Shown: piece by piece, positions 58,001 to 64,000 of the stretch
Position numbering within the stretch: the first letter of the stretch is position 1
Layout of the letters: each line of letters opens with the position of its first letter
Origin: Paratinospora sagittata
Lineage: Eukaryota > Streptophyta > Magnoliopsida > Ranunculales > Menispermaceae
Length of the DNA stretch: 64,000 bases
Direction: 5' to 3'
NCBI GenBank assembly: GCA_035771175.1
Contig: CM069597.1
Location: 8,591,001-8,655,000, forward strand
Translations under genes and position numbers: made by a program
Notes under the pieces: generated by a model
What the model saw: the letters and a program-made list of their open reading frames with translations, nothing else
The model's database searches: none
Told to the model about the DNA's origin: nothing

Positions 58001-60590
58001 TTCCAAATATTAAGTTTTGAACTATGAAAATAGAAACTAGTACTTAGTTCTCACAATTTCTAGAAACTTTTTTTTTTGGTTATATTTGTTGATGAAGCTC
58101 CTTGAAATAAACTTAAGGAAACAATCGACATTAAATTTAACCAAGTAATAAGCAAGTAATCTCCAACACTAGAAGCTCAATTGTAGTTCCAAAACTCGGA
58201 TCTCTCCTAAATAATTGAGATTAAGAAGAATAAAAACTAGCATTTTTGTTCTAATATCAGCTGGAGTTTTTGCAAAAAACAAAATTATGAAAATGTAATA
58301 AACAAAAAAAAAAAGACTTAGGTTGAACAAGTGTTCACAAATCATGTGGCTTAAACCTTACATAGCCCCGAGACGTACGCCTCATGTCATAAGATAGAAT
58401 TAAGACCAAACCCTCCAGGCGTAAGCCTCATACAATTTTCAAAAATATGCGTGGAATTAAGAAAATAACACCCTTACACATGAGAAACTAGCCATCAATA
58501 AAAGATTAGAAGCAAAAAGGGAAGAAGAAAGAACCACTCTGAAGATTAAAAGATTGAATTTCCTTGAAATATAAGTGTCAAGCACGAAACTAATCATGCT
58601 TTCCTACAAAACGCTGCAAATATAACAAAGACCCCACTCTGATATAGCTCATGTGCTTATAGCTTTTGCAAAACAATAGAAAAGGTTGATAAGGGCTCAT
58701 TTGCAAAACAATATAAAGAAAATAAAAGTGTTTGGCAAGGTCCTTTTCAAAATGCTATTTTACTTGAAATGAAAAATTTACACTTATATCCTGATACATT
58801 CTTGACAATTATAAATTCAATAATAGTAAACAACATTTGACAAGCAAAGGCTAAAAAACAAAGCTGGTGAAGACCAAGGCCCTGTTTGGTTTGTAGTTTG
58901 AATACAGTTTTCTGTATTTCAAAATCCAAAAACACAAAAATCATGTCTGGCTCATCAAATCCAAAAACAGTTTTCAATTTTTTATTCAAAAACAGGCTGC
59001 TTTCACAAGATGAGAAAAAGTCATTTTATGACTTTTTTTGGAATGTATCCTTGCTTTCAAATCACAAAGCAAACACAAGCTTAAATTAGTGATTTTGGTT
59101 TAATTTTTTAAGAAAAAGTTACAATTGTCAACCGGGCACAAAAACCGTTTCTACGCAAAAGTAAGCCAAAAGCATTTTCAATCATTGAAACATACAAGAC
59201 CAAAATTAGATATCAAGGATCAATTCATTAAAATCTCAATATAGTATATTAGCACATTTAAACAGGCTAATCCATGAAAGGAAAGAAAGAACAACAAAAC
59301 TAAACTTCAATTACTTGGGATTCCCATTATATACTAAATAAAAAGCCATCAAATGGTGATAGTTTACCCATTTTCTTGCCGGAGAGCAACTAAACTTCAA
59401 GGACCACTTCACTAGAATTTTAATAAGACCTAAGCACTTTAAGATGAACCATAACAGAGTGACTGCTTGAATTATTTTATCTGCTAATCAATAGTCAACA
59501 GAATAATAGCACAAGACATGGATACAAAGCATAGAGTTCCCTCCCAATAGAAATTAGGAAAAAGAACACTGCAACGTAAGAAACACATGACTTAGTCCTA
59601 CTTCCTATGAACTAAGATATAAGCCGAAACAGTGAGAGTCCACATGTTATACAAACATCAATCATAGTCTTGAATAGAAAAAGATACAACAACACAAATT
59701 AACATGTACATCAAACCTCAGAAAGAAGAAGAGCAAACTCAAGCAAAAGATGCAGAAACTGAGAATACTTTACTGTTCTGTTGAAGTTACAGAGATAGGA
59801 TAAAGCATGGTGTAAACAACTGAAGCAGGGCAATGGGAATGATGAAGCAGCATACCGTTTCATTTGGAGTTTGAAAAGAATTTCCACTCTGAGGTCTCCA
59901 TTGTACACCAGGAACCATGGAAGGAGAAAAAACTCTTCCACCAAGAACTGCAGCGTCACCAACATTGTTAGAATCTGCCGAAGTAGTTCCATCACTAGAC
60001 TTGGTAACCTGTGGCATGAGTATTCTATTACTTAAGGGGGACACTAATGGTTGCACCATACCACCACTTCCAATTCTTTCATCCACTGATAAAATATTTC
60101 TCTTTGCCATGTCAGAAGCTGTAGGAATAGGCCCAAGGGAAGCAGGAGTAGGGCTTGCACCACCAGAAGTTAGTGGAACACTACTTGCCGGTTGACTTGA
60201 TGGAGGTCCAACTGCAGATCCCCGGCCAACACCCCTTCCGATTCCAATTTCAGCAAGAGCTGGAGATGGTCTACGCCCTGGGAAACTTGTATTCTCTTCC
60301 TCCTTTGCTGGAGTAGACACATTTACAGGGGATGAAGAAACAACATTAGCCGAGCTATCTAGGACACCCCTAACAGATCCTGGACCTGAGAGAATAGCTG
60401 AAACAGTTGATCCACCAGCCAAAGTACGTGCCGAAATGTTGCCGGCAACAGCTGCTGCATGATTCCCTACAGGGGTAGATGGAGTTGATGAACTCAGCAT
60501 TCCGTTTTTTGAAGGTGGTGTCTTTGGTGGAATATCTGAGTTACTGTCCAGTGAAGCTGTTTCTTCTGCTTGGTCCTGAATGGAATTACC
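36944..60590 (-). CDS. NOT3: NOT3/CNOT3, CCR4-NOT complex subunit 3 (3' part of gene, eight exons)
   Basis: NOT3 is a scaffold subunit of the CCR4-NOT complex, which shortens mRNA poly(A) tails and affects transcription. Its C-terminal NOT box pairs with NOT2 and docks on NOT1. Exons on the minus strand: 59856-60590, 57451-57600, 44212-44374, 43986-44119, 41146-41424, 40917-41051, 40645-40826, 36944-37010. Every junction has GT..AG ends and all phases agree (735, 150, 163, 134, 279, 135, 182, 67 bp; 614 codons plus stop). The C terminus carries the family signature: [63 protein letters not shown] and ..[15 protein letters not shown]. The N-terminal coiled-coil domain is encoded beyond base 64000. 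The introns total about 22 kb and are full of transposons. Confidence 0.93.
37113..37190 (-). pseudogene. Decayed duplicate of the NOT3 terminal exon and its acceptor
   Basis: Diverged direct copy of 36985-37045, about 130 bp away. It shares the upstream 'gtcctgattgtct' text, the pyrimidine/AG acceptor and the start of the exon, including 'gagcatga' and 'tttgag'. The frame does not reproduce the conserved C terminus. Confidence 0.6.
37717..37907 (+). mobile_element. Au-type SINE, near full length
   Basis: The tRNA-like head begins ggagcctcggcgcgacgg (A box) with a B box ggtttgaatc at about 37771. The body contains 'ggtaaggctgcatacaat', 'gtggtccgacccttccc' and ends gccttttttt. This is the layout of the plant Au SINE family. 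The flanks (aataagtatgcaag and agtaagtgtgcaga) look like a decayed target duplication. It lies in the last NOT3 intron, antisense to the gene. Confidence 0.85.
37908..39530. other. NOT3 intron sequence, no supported feature
   Basis: AT-rich and free of convincing frames or known repeats. Confidence 0.4.
39534..39852. repeat. Diverged direct repeat of about 115 bp
   Basis: Segments 39534-39650 and 39732-39852 share 'agaaaacaagattacat', 'gggtttct/gtttcct' and 'ggttgcaa(t/c)tattttc', and both end in a run of C. The second copy leads into the telomere-like tract. Confidence 0.6.
39850..39904. repeat. Interstitial telomere-like tract (CCCTAAA)n
   Basis: About eight tandem units, first cctaaaa then ccctaaa, following a C12 run. 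This is the plant telomere repeat in a NOT3 intron. Confidence 0.9.
40065..40265. repeat. Direct repeat in intron
   Basis: 'aaaataagtttgcatttgac' followed by tttgtt.cttga occurs at about 40071 and 40233, about 163 bp apart. Confidence 0.55.
40645..40826 (-). CDS. NOT3: NOT3 exon g (NOT box core)
   Basis: 60 codons plus two bases from TTGCAG/AATTCA to GGGCTG/gtatgt. It encodes '[20 protein letters not shown]' and '[15 protein letters not shown]', the most conserved part of the NOT2/3/5 domain. Confidence 0.96.
40917..41051 (-). CDS. NOT3: NOT3 exon f
   Basis: 45 codons from a GTTTCAG acceptor to CAG/gtattg. It encodes the conserved core '[20 protein letters not shown]'. Confidence 0.95.
41146..41424 (-). 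CDS. NOT3: NOT3 exon e
   Basis: 93 codons from a TTACAG acceptor to CCA/gtatgg. It contains '[16 protein letters not shown]' and the start of the NOT box, '[19 protein letters not shown]'. Confidence 0.92.
42060..42150. mobile_element. hAT-like MITE end fragment
   Basis: Contains 'gcctaggtc', 'ttgcctaggcatcacc' and ends 'ttgacaacact', the same terminal text as the element at 42236-43088, but has no partner end that I can pair. Confidence 0.4.
42236..43088. mobile_element. hAT-like MITE with a SINE inside
   Basis: Ends are cagggttgtcaagcc and the reverse complement of ggccattgacaacactg; both arms carry a 'cctaggc' subterminal motif. The 8-bp flanks ATGTCATG (42228-42235) and ATGCCATG (43089-43096) match at seven positions, fitting the 8-bp target duplication of hAT elements. 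There is no transposase. The Au SINE at 42400-42572 inserted into it later. Confidence 0.7.
42400..42572 (+). mobile_element. Au-type SINE inside the hAT-like MITE
   Basis: Head gagccttggcgcaatgg, B box ggattcgaatc at about 42459, 'gaggtaaggctag', 'gtggtctaacctttccccg' and a T-rich end. It lacks part of the middle ('gcatacaatc') compared with the copy at 37717. The flanks aattacataaatact and aatacataaatatt are a likely target duplication. Confidence 0.85.
43986..44119 (-). CDS. NOT3: NOT3 exon d
   Basis: Two bases complete the previous codon, followed by 44 codons. It contains five consecutive Gln (a CAG-rich run at 44079-44093) and an acidic '[10 protein letters not shown]' end. The donor is GTG/gtagat. 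Confidence 0.85.
44212..44374 (-). CDS. NOT3: NOT3 exon c
   Basis: 54 codons plus one base, Ser/Gln-rich. It follows a 13.1 kb intron (44375-57450) that contains all the LINE copies except the two fragments upstream of exon a. Acceptor TATGCAG, donor G/gtattt. Confidence 0.88.
44375..46030. other. NOT3 intron, no supported feature
   Basis: AT-rich with purine-rich stretches on the plus strand. No frames or repeats that I can assign. Confidence 0.4.
46034..46381. mobile_element. MITE with 'TATGTTAC..CGGACTC' inverted ends
   Basis: Left end ctatgttacccggactc with 'cccgtgtccgacac' following; the right end is the reverse complement of cgtatgttacttggactcg with 'gtgtcggatacg'. Internal 'ccgtatccgacac' and 'gtgtccgactc' repeat the motif. 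It is a non-coding foldback unit of a kind common in plants; I cannot assign the superfamily. Confidence 0.6.
47311..48380. mobile_element. Unidentified insertion inside LINE A
   Basis: About 1.07 kb between 'cactaagg' (47302-47309) and 'gctaagg' (48382-48388), which may be a target duplication. The left two thirds are extremely AT-rich. The right third (47940-48260) is CT-rich, then carries 'gcgaatcgctactcgtcatc', resembling a 5' untranslated leader. No open frame. A 'gaaggtgaattctcc' repeat at 48384 and 48418 marks the right edge. Confidence 0.35.
48547..48980 (+). mobile_element. LINE B, 5'-truncated copy inserted in LINE A
   Basis: Encodes only the C-terminal zf-RVT region ('WRSHFPVM', '[15 protein letters not shown]', '[26 protein letters not shown]') followed by 3' UTR and an A10 tail. 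Flanks aaatcaagagtg and aaaatcgagtg look like a target duplication. The frame is open for 110 codons from the truncation point. Confidence 0.75.
50060..50150. mobile_element. hAT-like MITE fragment
   Basis: Begins cagtgttcttaaggcc and contains 'gcctaggtca'; resembles the ends at 42236 and 56108. It marks the junction between LINE A and LINE C. Confidence 0.4.
50190..51930 (+). mobile_element. LINE C (L1-type), 5'-truncated
   Basis: Starts in the RT catalytic region (text resembling 'HLQFVxDTSLF', where YADD has changed to VGN, about 50240). It runs through '[15 protein letters not shown]' and '[16 protein letters not shown]' to '[14 protein letters not shown]', then zf-RVT '[16 protein letters not shown]' and the end '[25 protein letters not shown]' at about 51735-51825, followed by AT-rich 3' UTR. 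Stops at 50534, 50810 and others. The loss of the catalytic aspartate pair means it is dead. Confidence 0.75.
51931..52644. other. AT-rich interval with microsatellite and MITE-like fragment
   Basis: A (CATA)n/(TA)n microsatellite lies at 52291-52320. A 'cctcgcctagatgg...ccttgacaacact' fragment at 52390-52447 resembles the hAT-like MITE ends in the other introns. Nothing coding. Confidence 0.4.
52780..53598 (-). pseudogene. Gypsy gag relic
   Basis: Starts at ATG 53596-53598 ([17 protein letters not shown]) and is soon interrupted by four TAG codons at places where Gln (CAG) would fit, then by a TGA and a frameshift near 53280. The Retrotrans_gag core is clean from 53262 ('[10 protein letters not shown]', '[14 protein letters not shown]', '[15 protein letters not shown]'). 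It breaks off near 52780. The open frame goes on to 52645 with unrelated Lys/Glu-rich residues, so the clean 205-codon ORF is chimeric. No pol is present. Confidence 0.75.
53600..54600 (-). repeat. Probable leader/LTR of the gypsy gag relic
   Basis: Lies immediately upstream of the gag ATG on the minus strand. It has no coding capacity and contains the 'ggatcgcctaggcatggtac'-type mixed text and short direct repeats seen in gypsy LTRs. I could not find the LTR edges or a primer-binding site, so this is positional inference. Confidence 0.3.
54645..54800. mobile_element. MITE-like unit with GAATCGCGAATCG repeats
   Basis: Contains 'gcgaatcgcgaatcgtgtg' and 'gaatcgcgaatcggatcg' on the right and 'gaatcgtgcgattctcctcg' on the left, giving partial inverted symmetry. 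It ends 'ttttgacaaccatg', similar to the hAT-like ends in this window. The sequence is about 155 bp. Confidence 0.45.
54805..57341 (+). mobile_element. LINE D (L1-type), 5'-truncated, with a MITE inside
   Basis: Begins in RT ('[19 protein letters not shown]') and keeps an intact YADD box (about 55031-55042). It continues through '[13 protein letters not shown]' and '[15 protein letters not shown]' to '[15 protein letters not shown]', then zf-RVT '[23 protein letters not shown]', ending in an A11 tail at 57328-57341. Frameshifts near 55180-55240, 55770 and 57090. The 636-bp hAT-like unit at 56108-56743 splits the zf-RVT region. It lies in the 13 kb NOT3 intron, antisense to the gene. Confidence 0.8.
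56108..56743. mobile_element. hAT-like MITE with GC-rich 'gcgcctt' ends
   Basis: Flanked by TAGCCAAC (56100-56107) and TGGCCAAC (56744-56751), matching at seven of eight. Ends are cagtgttatcaaggcg and the reverse complement of an end beginning caaggtaattaaaagcgc. Subterminal 'gcgccttgaggcg'-like repeats occur at both sides, with an AT-rich centre. Excising it rejoins the LINE D reading across the zf-RVT domain. Confidence 0.72.
57451..57600 (-). CDS. NOT3: NOT3 exon b
   Basis: 50 codons including '[15 protein letters not shown]', a conserved plant NOT3 stretch. A second acceptor 21 bp upstream (exon start 57621) is in frame and would add seven residues (ADFAFIQ), so alternative splicing is possible. 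Confidence 0.87.
57640..58870. other. NOT3 intron with MITE-like 'gaggcgta' motifs
   Basis: 'gtgaggcgtaattaaggcg' at 57708 and 'gacgtacgcctcatg' / 'aggcgtaagcctcat' at 58371-58432 suggest the two ends of another small element with an AT-rich centre. I could not define its edges. Otherwise featureless. Confidence 0.3.
58878..59150. mobile_element. Possible MITE beginning 'ggccctgtttgg'
   Basis: The phrase ggccctgtttggtttg is a frequent start of plant MITEs; the following 'aaatccaaaaacac' and 'aaatccaaaaacag' form a short repeat. The right end was not resolved. Confidence 0.3.
59856..60590 (-). CDS. NOT3: NOT3 exon a (Ser/Pro-rich linker)
   Basis: 245 codons, beginning after an acceptor at 60591-60592 and ending ..NET before GT at 59855. 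It contains the family motif 'PKTPPSKNG' and long low-complexity Ser/Thr/Pro/Gly stretches, as in plant NOT3 linkers. An in-frame alternative acceptor 15 bp further in (exon start 60575) is also possible. Confidence 0.85.
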
Positions 60591-60737
60591 CTATCAAATA
60601 GCAAATGGTGACAATGCCTCAGAAACAAGTCACATTATTAGAGAGAAAATAAAAACTAGATTCAACCACCACTAGGCACATAGAGAACAAAAAAATTCAC
60701 TACAGGGTCAGGGTGCAAATGAGGTACTCTGCATTTT

Positions 60738-61135
60738 TATTTTTATTTTTTGACAAGAAACAGGATAATTATATATAAAAAATGGAACAGGATACAAAAA
60801 CCAAAAGAGGTCCCTAGGGACGAGATCTCCCCAAGAGACATTACAGAGGCAACGATAGAGTCCCAACTTCTAGACCAATCCCCAATAGAATAGCCCCTTG
60901 AAAGTTTACTACTGCTTACCCAGCAGCAGAACCAAAAAACCGAATTGTTCCAAACCTGTTCCTCCACATTACACAAGTCATTAAAAATCCTAGCATTCCT
61001 TTCAGCCCATATACACCAAAACATAGCAAAAACATGACTCTCCATTTATTTTTCAATTTTGATGGAAGCAACTCAACAGTAGGAAAACAAAAAGGAGCAT
61101 GCAACACTGGGTTAGGCAACAGCTGGCAGCATTGT
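60738..61135 (-). mobile_element. LINE E 3' fragment
   Basis: The minus strand encodes the C-terminal LINE region ('MFWCIWAERNARIFND', 'CCWVSSSKLSRGYSIGDWSRSWDSIV') and ends in an A/T-rich tail at 60738-60755. It lies upstream of NOT3 exon a, in sense with the gene. Confidence 0.7.
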
Positions 61136-61140
61136 TATCA

Positions 61141-61215
61141 ATACAAAAAAAAAGGTCAGCCCAGTGGACAAAGTTCCCGCCTATGCGGAGTACCAGGGAA
61201 AGGTGGGACCACATT
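61141..61215 (-). mobile_element. Au-type SINE 3' fragment
   Basis: The reverse complement matches the Au SINE tail: 'gtcagcccagtggacaaag', 'cccgcctatgcggagtacc', 'gtgggaccacattgtt', with the T-run end seen as A9 on the plus strand. The tRNA-like head is missing. An (AT)n tract follows at 61222-61240. Confidence 0.6.
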
Positions 61216-61244
61216 GTTATAATATATATATATATATATATGTA

Positions 61245-63700
61245 TATTGATAAGATACCAACAGCCAATTGCATTGAAGATGGAAATGAAGTAGAAAAAG
61301 AGGACAACAGTGCATAAGAAAAAATACCATCAACATGAAAAAGAAGAGAAGAAGAGGGAGCTGAAACAGAAAAGATTTGATATATGTCTCTCACCTTCAA
61401 CCATCTTGGCAGTTCTAACAAAAAATTGCTATTGCTTAAGCATTTTAAGAACAAATCACCTAGGCAGTTGCTTACATAGGCCAATAGCAAAGAACTTAAA
61501 GAAATAAACGTGAAACTCATCAAAAAAGGTACGAAATTGTTAAATATTATTTCAAAAACAATTTATAGGACATACAGACAGAGGACTCCTTCCTTTTATT
61601 CTTACTGAACTTAGTTTTTTTAACCAAACTTAAATGTATGTAAAAAAAAGACTAGCCTAGGAGAGTAGAAGTTGTTCCTTTTTTTGTTCTTTGGTTAATA
61701 CATTGCTTTGCATTTTCACTTAGTATGAAACAATCCTCATCCAATTTTTTAACTTAATGATTGTGGTTTTGTTTGTCCTAAAACAATTAATTACACAAGT
61801 TGATTACTCTTTAATGTTTTTTCATATTGTTTAGCATGCCAATTTTGTATAGATTTGATATGAATAGAATTTGATTTTATTTCAACATAGTTGCAATTGC
61901 ATAACAAAGCAACATTAGCATGTTCTAGCTTTTGCCCATTCTATCTTTCTGAAATAGTTATTAGCAAGGATCGAAAATTCAACTTTGCTCTGGACTTCCG
62001 TCACTTGAAAATCAAAAATAATTCGATGAAGTTTAATTAGACATGGAGATTGTTAAAGTTCACAAAATTAGAGAATTTTTGCATAAATGCTAAAATATCT
62101 AGATTTATTGTAATATAAGCTAAAACTAATTTAAAAAGACACTTTTAATACATAAAAACATTCGTAAATAACCTAACAAAATCAACCTTGTTAAGTAGGT
62201 TAGTGAATTTGAAACGGTGGCCTTTCGTCTTAATCCCTTCTCTATGTTTAGATTTTCAATTTTGTGGTAGCTTACTTCTCGACCCATATACTTTGCTAGT
62301 TTGACATTCCACCTTACTTAATTTATTAGTTTATTATTCAAATGTTTGCTTTTTCATCTTGTTTTACAGAATTTTGACCAAAAGAAGAGAGCTTTGATAA
62401 CTCTTTCAATGTATTTTTAAGTTTTTATCTCATTTTAACTTTTTTCTTTCTTCATTTTTTTTTTCTTACTTCTTTTCTTATTTTTACGTAAGGCATATCC
62501 CATATAATTACATAATTTGTTAGTTTGTTAGATTTTTTTATTTATATCACTATGTTGGTTGATGACGTTGTAAATAATGCATAATTATTGGCAATTTTTT
62601 ATTTTTTATCAATGAAATAATACTTACTTATTTCTTCGTCGAATTTCATCGAATTTTGTGTCAATTTTTGTATTTTCTAATTGAAAAACTAAAGTTTTAT
62701 CAAAGTTTATCAAATTTGTCAAATTTTATCAAATTTTTAGGGCTAATTTGTGCATTTTTTATATTACATGCACTTCGCACTTTGGTGGTTCAAAAAACCG
62801 AAAAAATTTGCCAAATTTCAATGAAATTTTTCGATTTTTCAAACCATAGACATATATATAAATATATAGACGAGCACACATATACATATGTATGTGCTAT
62901 CCATGTATGTATGTATGATTGCAAACATGAAGTGCATTGCCTTAATGCCATGACAATATTGCCATTTAATAACTTGTTTTTATAGATAAATGATTCAGTG
63001 AGTCAAGTTGATCAGTTCATGAGTCTTATCTGTCTTTCTATATGACAGCTGACAAATTGTTGATTTCTAGGTTTCAAAAAATTAGATTGAAAACAGATAT
63101 GAAAGAGACCTAGAGATCACAATTTGAAATAAATTCGACAAGTTTGAACTGCGTGTCAAAAAAATTTAGTTGTGGAGAGAGAGGGAAGAGATAGAAACTC
63201 AGTTGACCAGAGAGATCGAGAGGAGCTGTTTTCTATTTGTGTATGTATTTTGTTTGTTTATCAAAAAGGAAGAATGAGGATAACAGCCTAGAAAAATAGA
63301 AGTCTTACACAGAATTGGAAACAACAATTATCAAACAGCAAATAACACAAATAGGATTTCAAAAACCACCTGAGTCAATGACAATTATCAAAAAAAAAAG
63401 AAGCCAAGAGGGCACTTTTGGCAGGTAATCAAATTCAAGCAAAACAAGATGCTCAAATAAAAAACAATTCATATTCTCTTAAACCATGATGCAAAGATGA
63501 GAAATCTATTCCTCCATTCCTCTCCCTCTCCAGAGCAGAGCAAATAAAGCATCACAAAAATAAGGTTGTTGGACCCACAAGAAATGTGTGAACTACAAGT
63601 CTACAACTAAGCATAATTCTGGCTATCGACTGTTAGAAAGAATTCACCATGGGTGGATAACTGCGACTATAACTCATTGCTGCCGTTTAATAAAAGAAAG
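61245..63700. other. Probable NOT3 intron, no supported feature
   Basis: Very AT-rich. Contains a repeated 'atcaaattttgtcaaatttt'-like stretch at 62690-62740 and a (TATG/CATA)n tract at 62855-62915. No NOT3 exon was found here. Confidence 0.4.
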
Positions 63701-63734
63701 CTTCATTGAGATAGGTCTCAATGAAGGATAGAGT

Positions 63735-63955
63735 TATTGACATATAATGTATCAGACAGGTCTCATTTCTTAGCATCCATATGGGTTGCAAATAGCAAAT
63801 TGTCCATGGAGTATGGTTTAGGAGATTGGATTAGGGGGTGGGGGGCTATTGTCTGGCCATGAGCAACATAGGGAACTTGTTGCCATCATTGTAACATACA
63901 CTTTTCTCTATTCTATTCTATTCTATTCTATTCTATTATATATATATATATATAT
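63735..63955 (+). mobile_element. LINE F 3' end with (TTCTA)n tail
   Basis: Encodes only the last approximately 35 residues of a LINE ('FLASIWVANSKLSMEYGLGDWIRGWGAIVWP' style, stop at 63860). It then has a short 3' UTR and a tail of six TTCTA units followed by (AT)n. Closely similar in coding text to LINE B and C ends. Confidence 0.7.
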
Positions 63956-64000
63956 AAGAAGGTTTCTTTTCCCACTACGAATAATAATGTTAGTAAATAA

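Noticed and set aside
61316..61523. Lys/Glu-rich ORFs considered as a NOT3 coiled-coil exon
   Set aside because: Residues do not match the conserved NOT3 N-terminal domain, and no acceptor/donor pair in phase with exon a was found.

Overview
The window is nuclear DNA of a flowering plant. The evidence is a split plant NOT3/CNOT3 gene on the minus strand with long introns, three Au-type SINE copies, chromovirus Ty3/gypsy and SIRE-like Ty1/copia retrotransposons, L1-type LINEs, hAT-like and other foldback MITEs, and an endogenous plant pararetrovirus. The sequence alone does not let me name the species.

Layout. 1-3002 is the 5' end (gag remnant, primer-binding site, 2.5 kb LTR) of a minus-strand gypsy element that runs off the left edge. 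3003-10161 and 21515-22265 hold plus-strand SIRE-like copia remains: polypurine tracts, two different LTRs, a dead gag and an AT-rich spacer. The second copia LTR is split by an almost complete, young, minus-strand chromovirus at 10162-21514, flanked by a TTTTC duplication. Its LTR carries a 20-bp tandem array directly upstream of a TATA box, and an extra ORF sits before gag. 22266-34940 is a nest: a gypsy LTR fragment, then a caulimovirid-like endogenous virus (23070-26100 and 33521-34940, minus strand). The virus is split by a 7.4 kb insertion (26101-33520, GTATG duplication) made of a foldback element, a decayed minus-strand chromovirus body and an LTR in the opposite orientation.

From about 36.7 kb to the right edge the window is the 3' two thirds of NOT3, a subunit of the CCR4-NOT mRNA deadenylation and transcription-regulation complex. 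Eight coding exons join in perfect phase (about 614 codons). The 67-bp terminal exon is separated from the rest by a 3.6 kb intron and is easily missed. The 5' exons lie beyond base 64000. The introns contain SINEs, an interstitial telomeric tract, hAT-like elements (one with a SINE inside), nested LINEs and a gypsy gag relic. Apart from NOT3 I see no intact host gene. Every retroelement reading frame carries stops or frameshifts.
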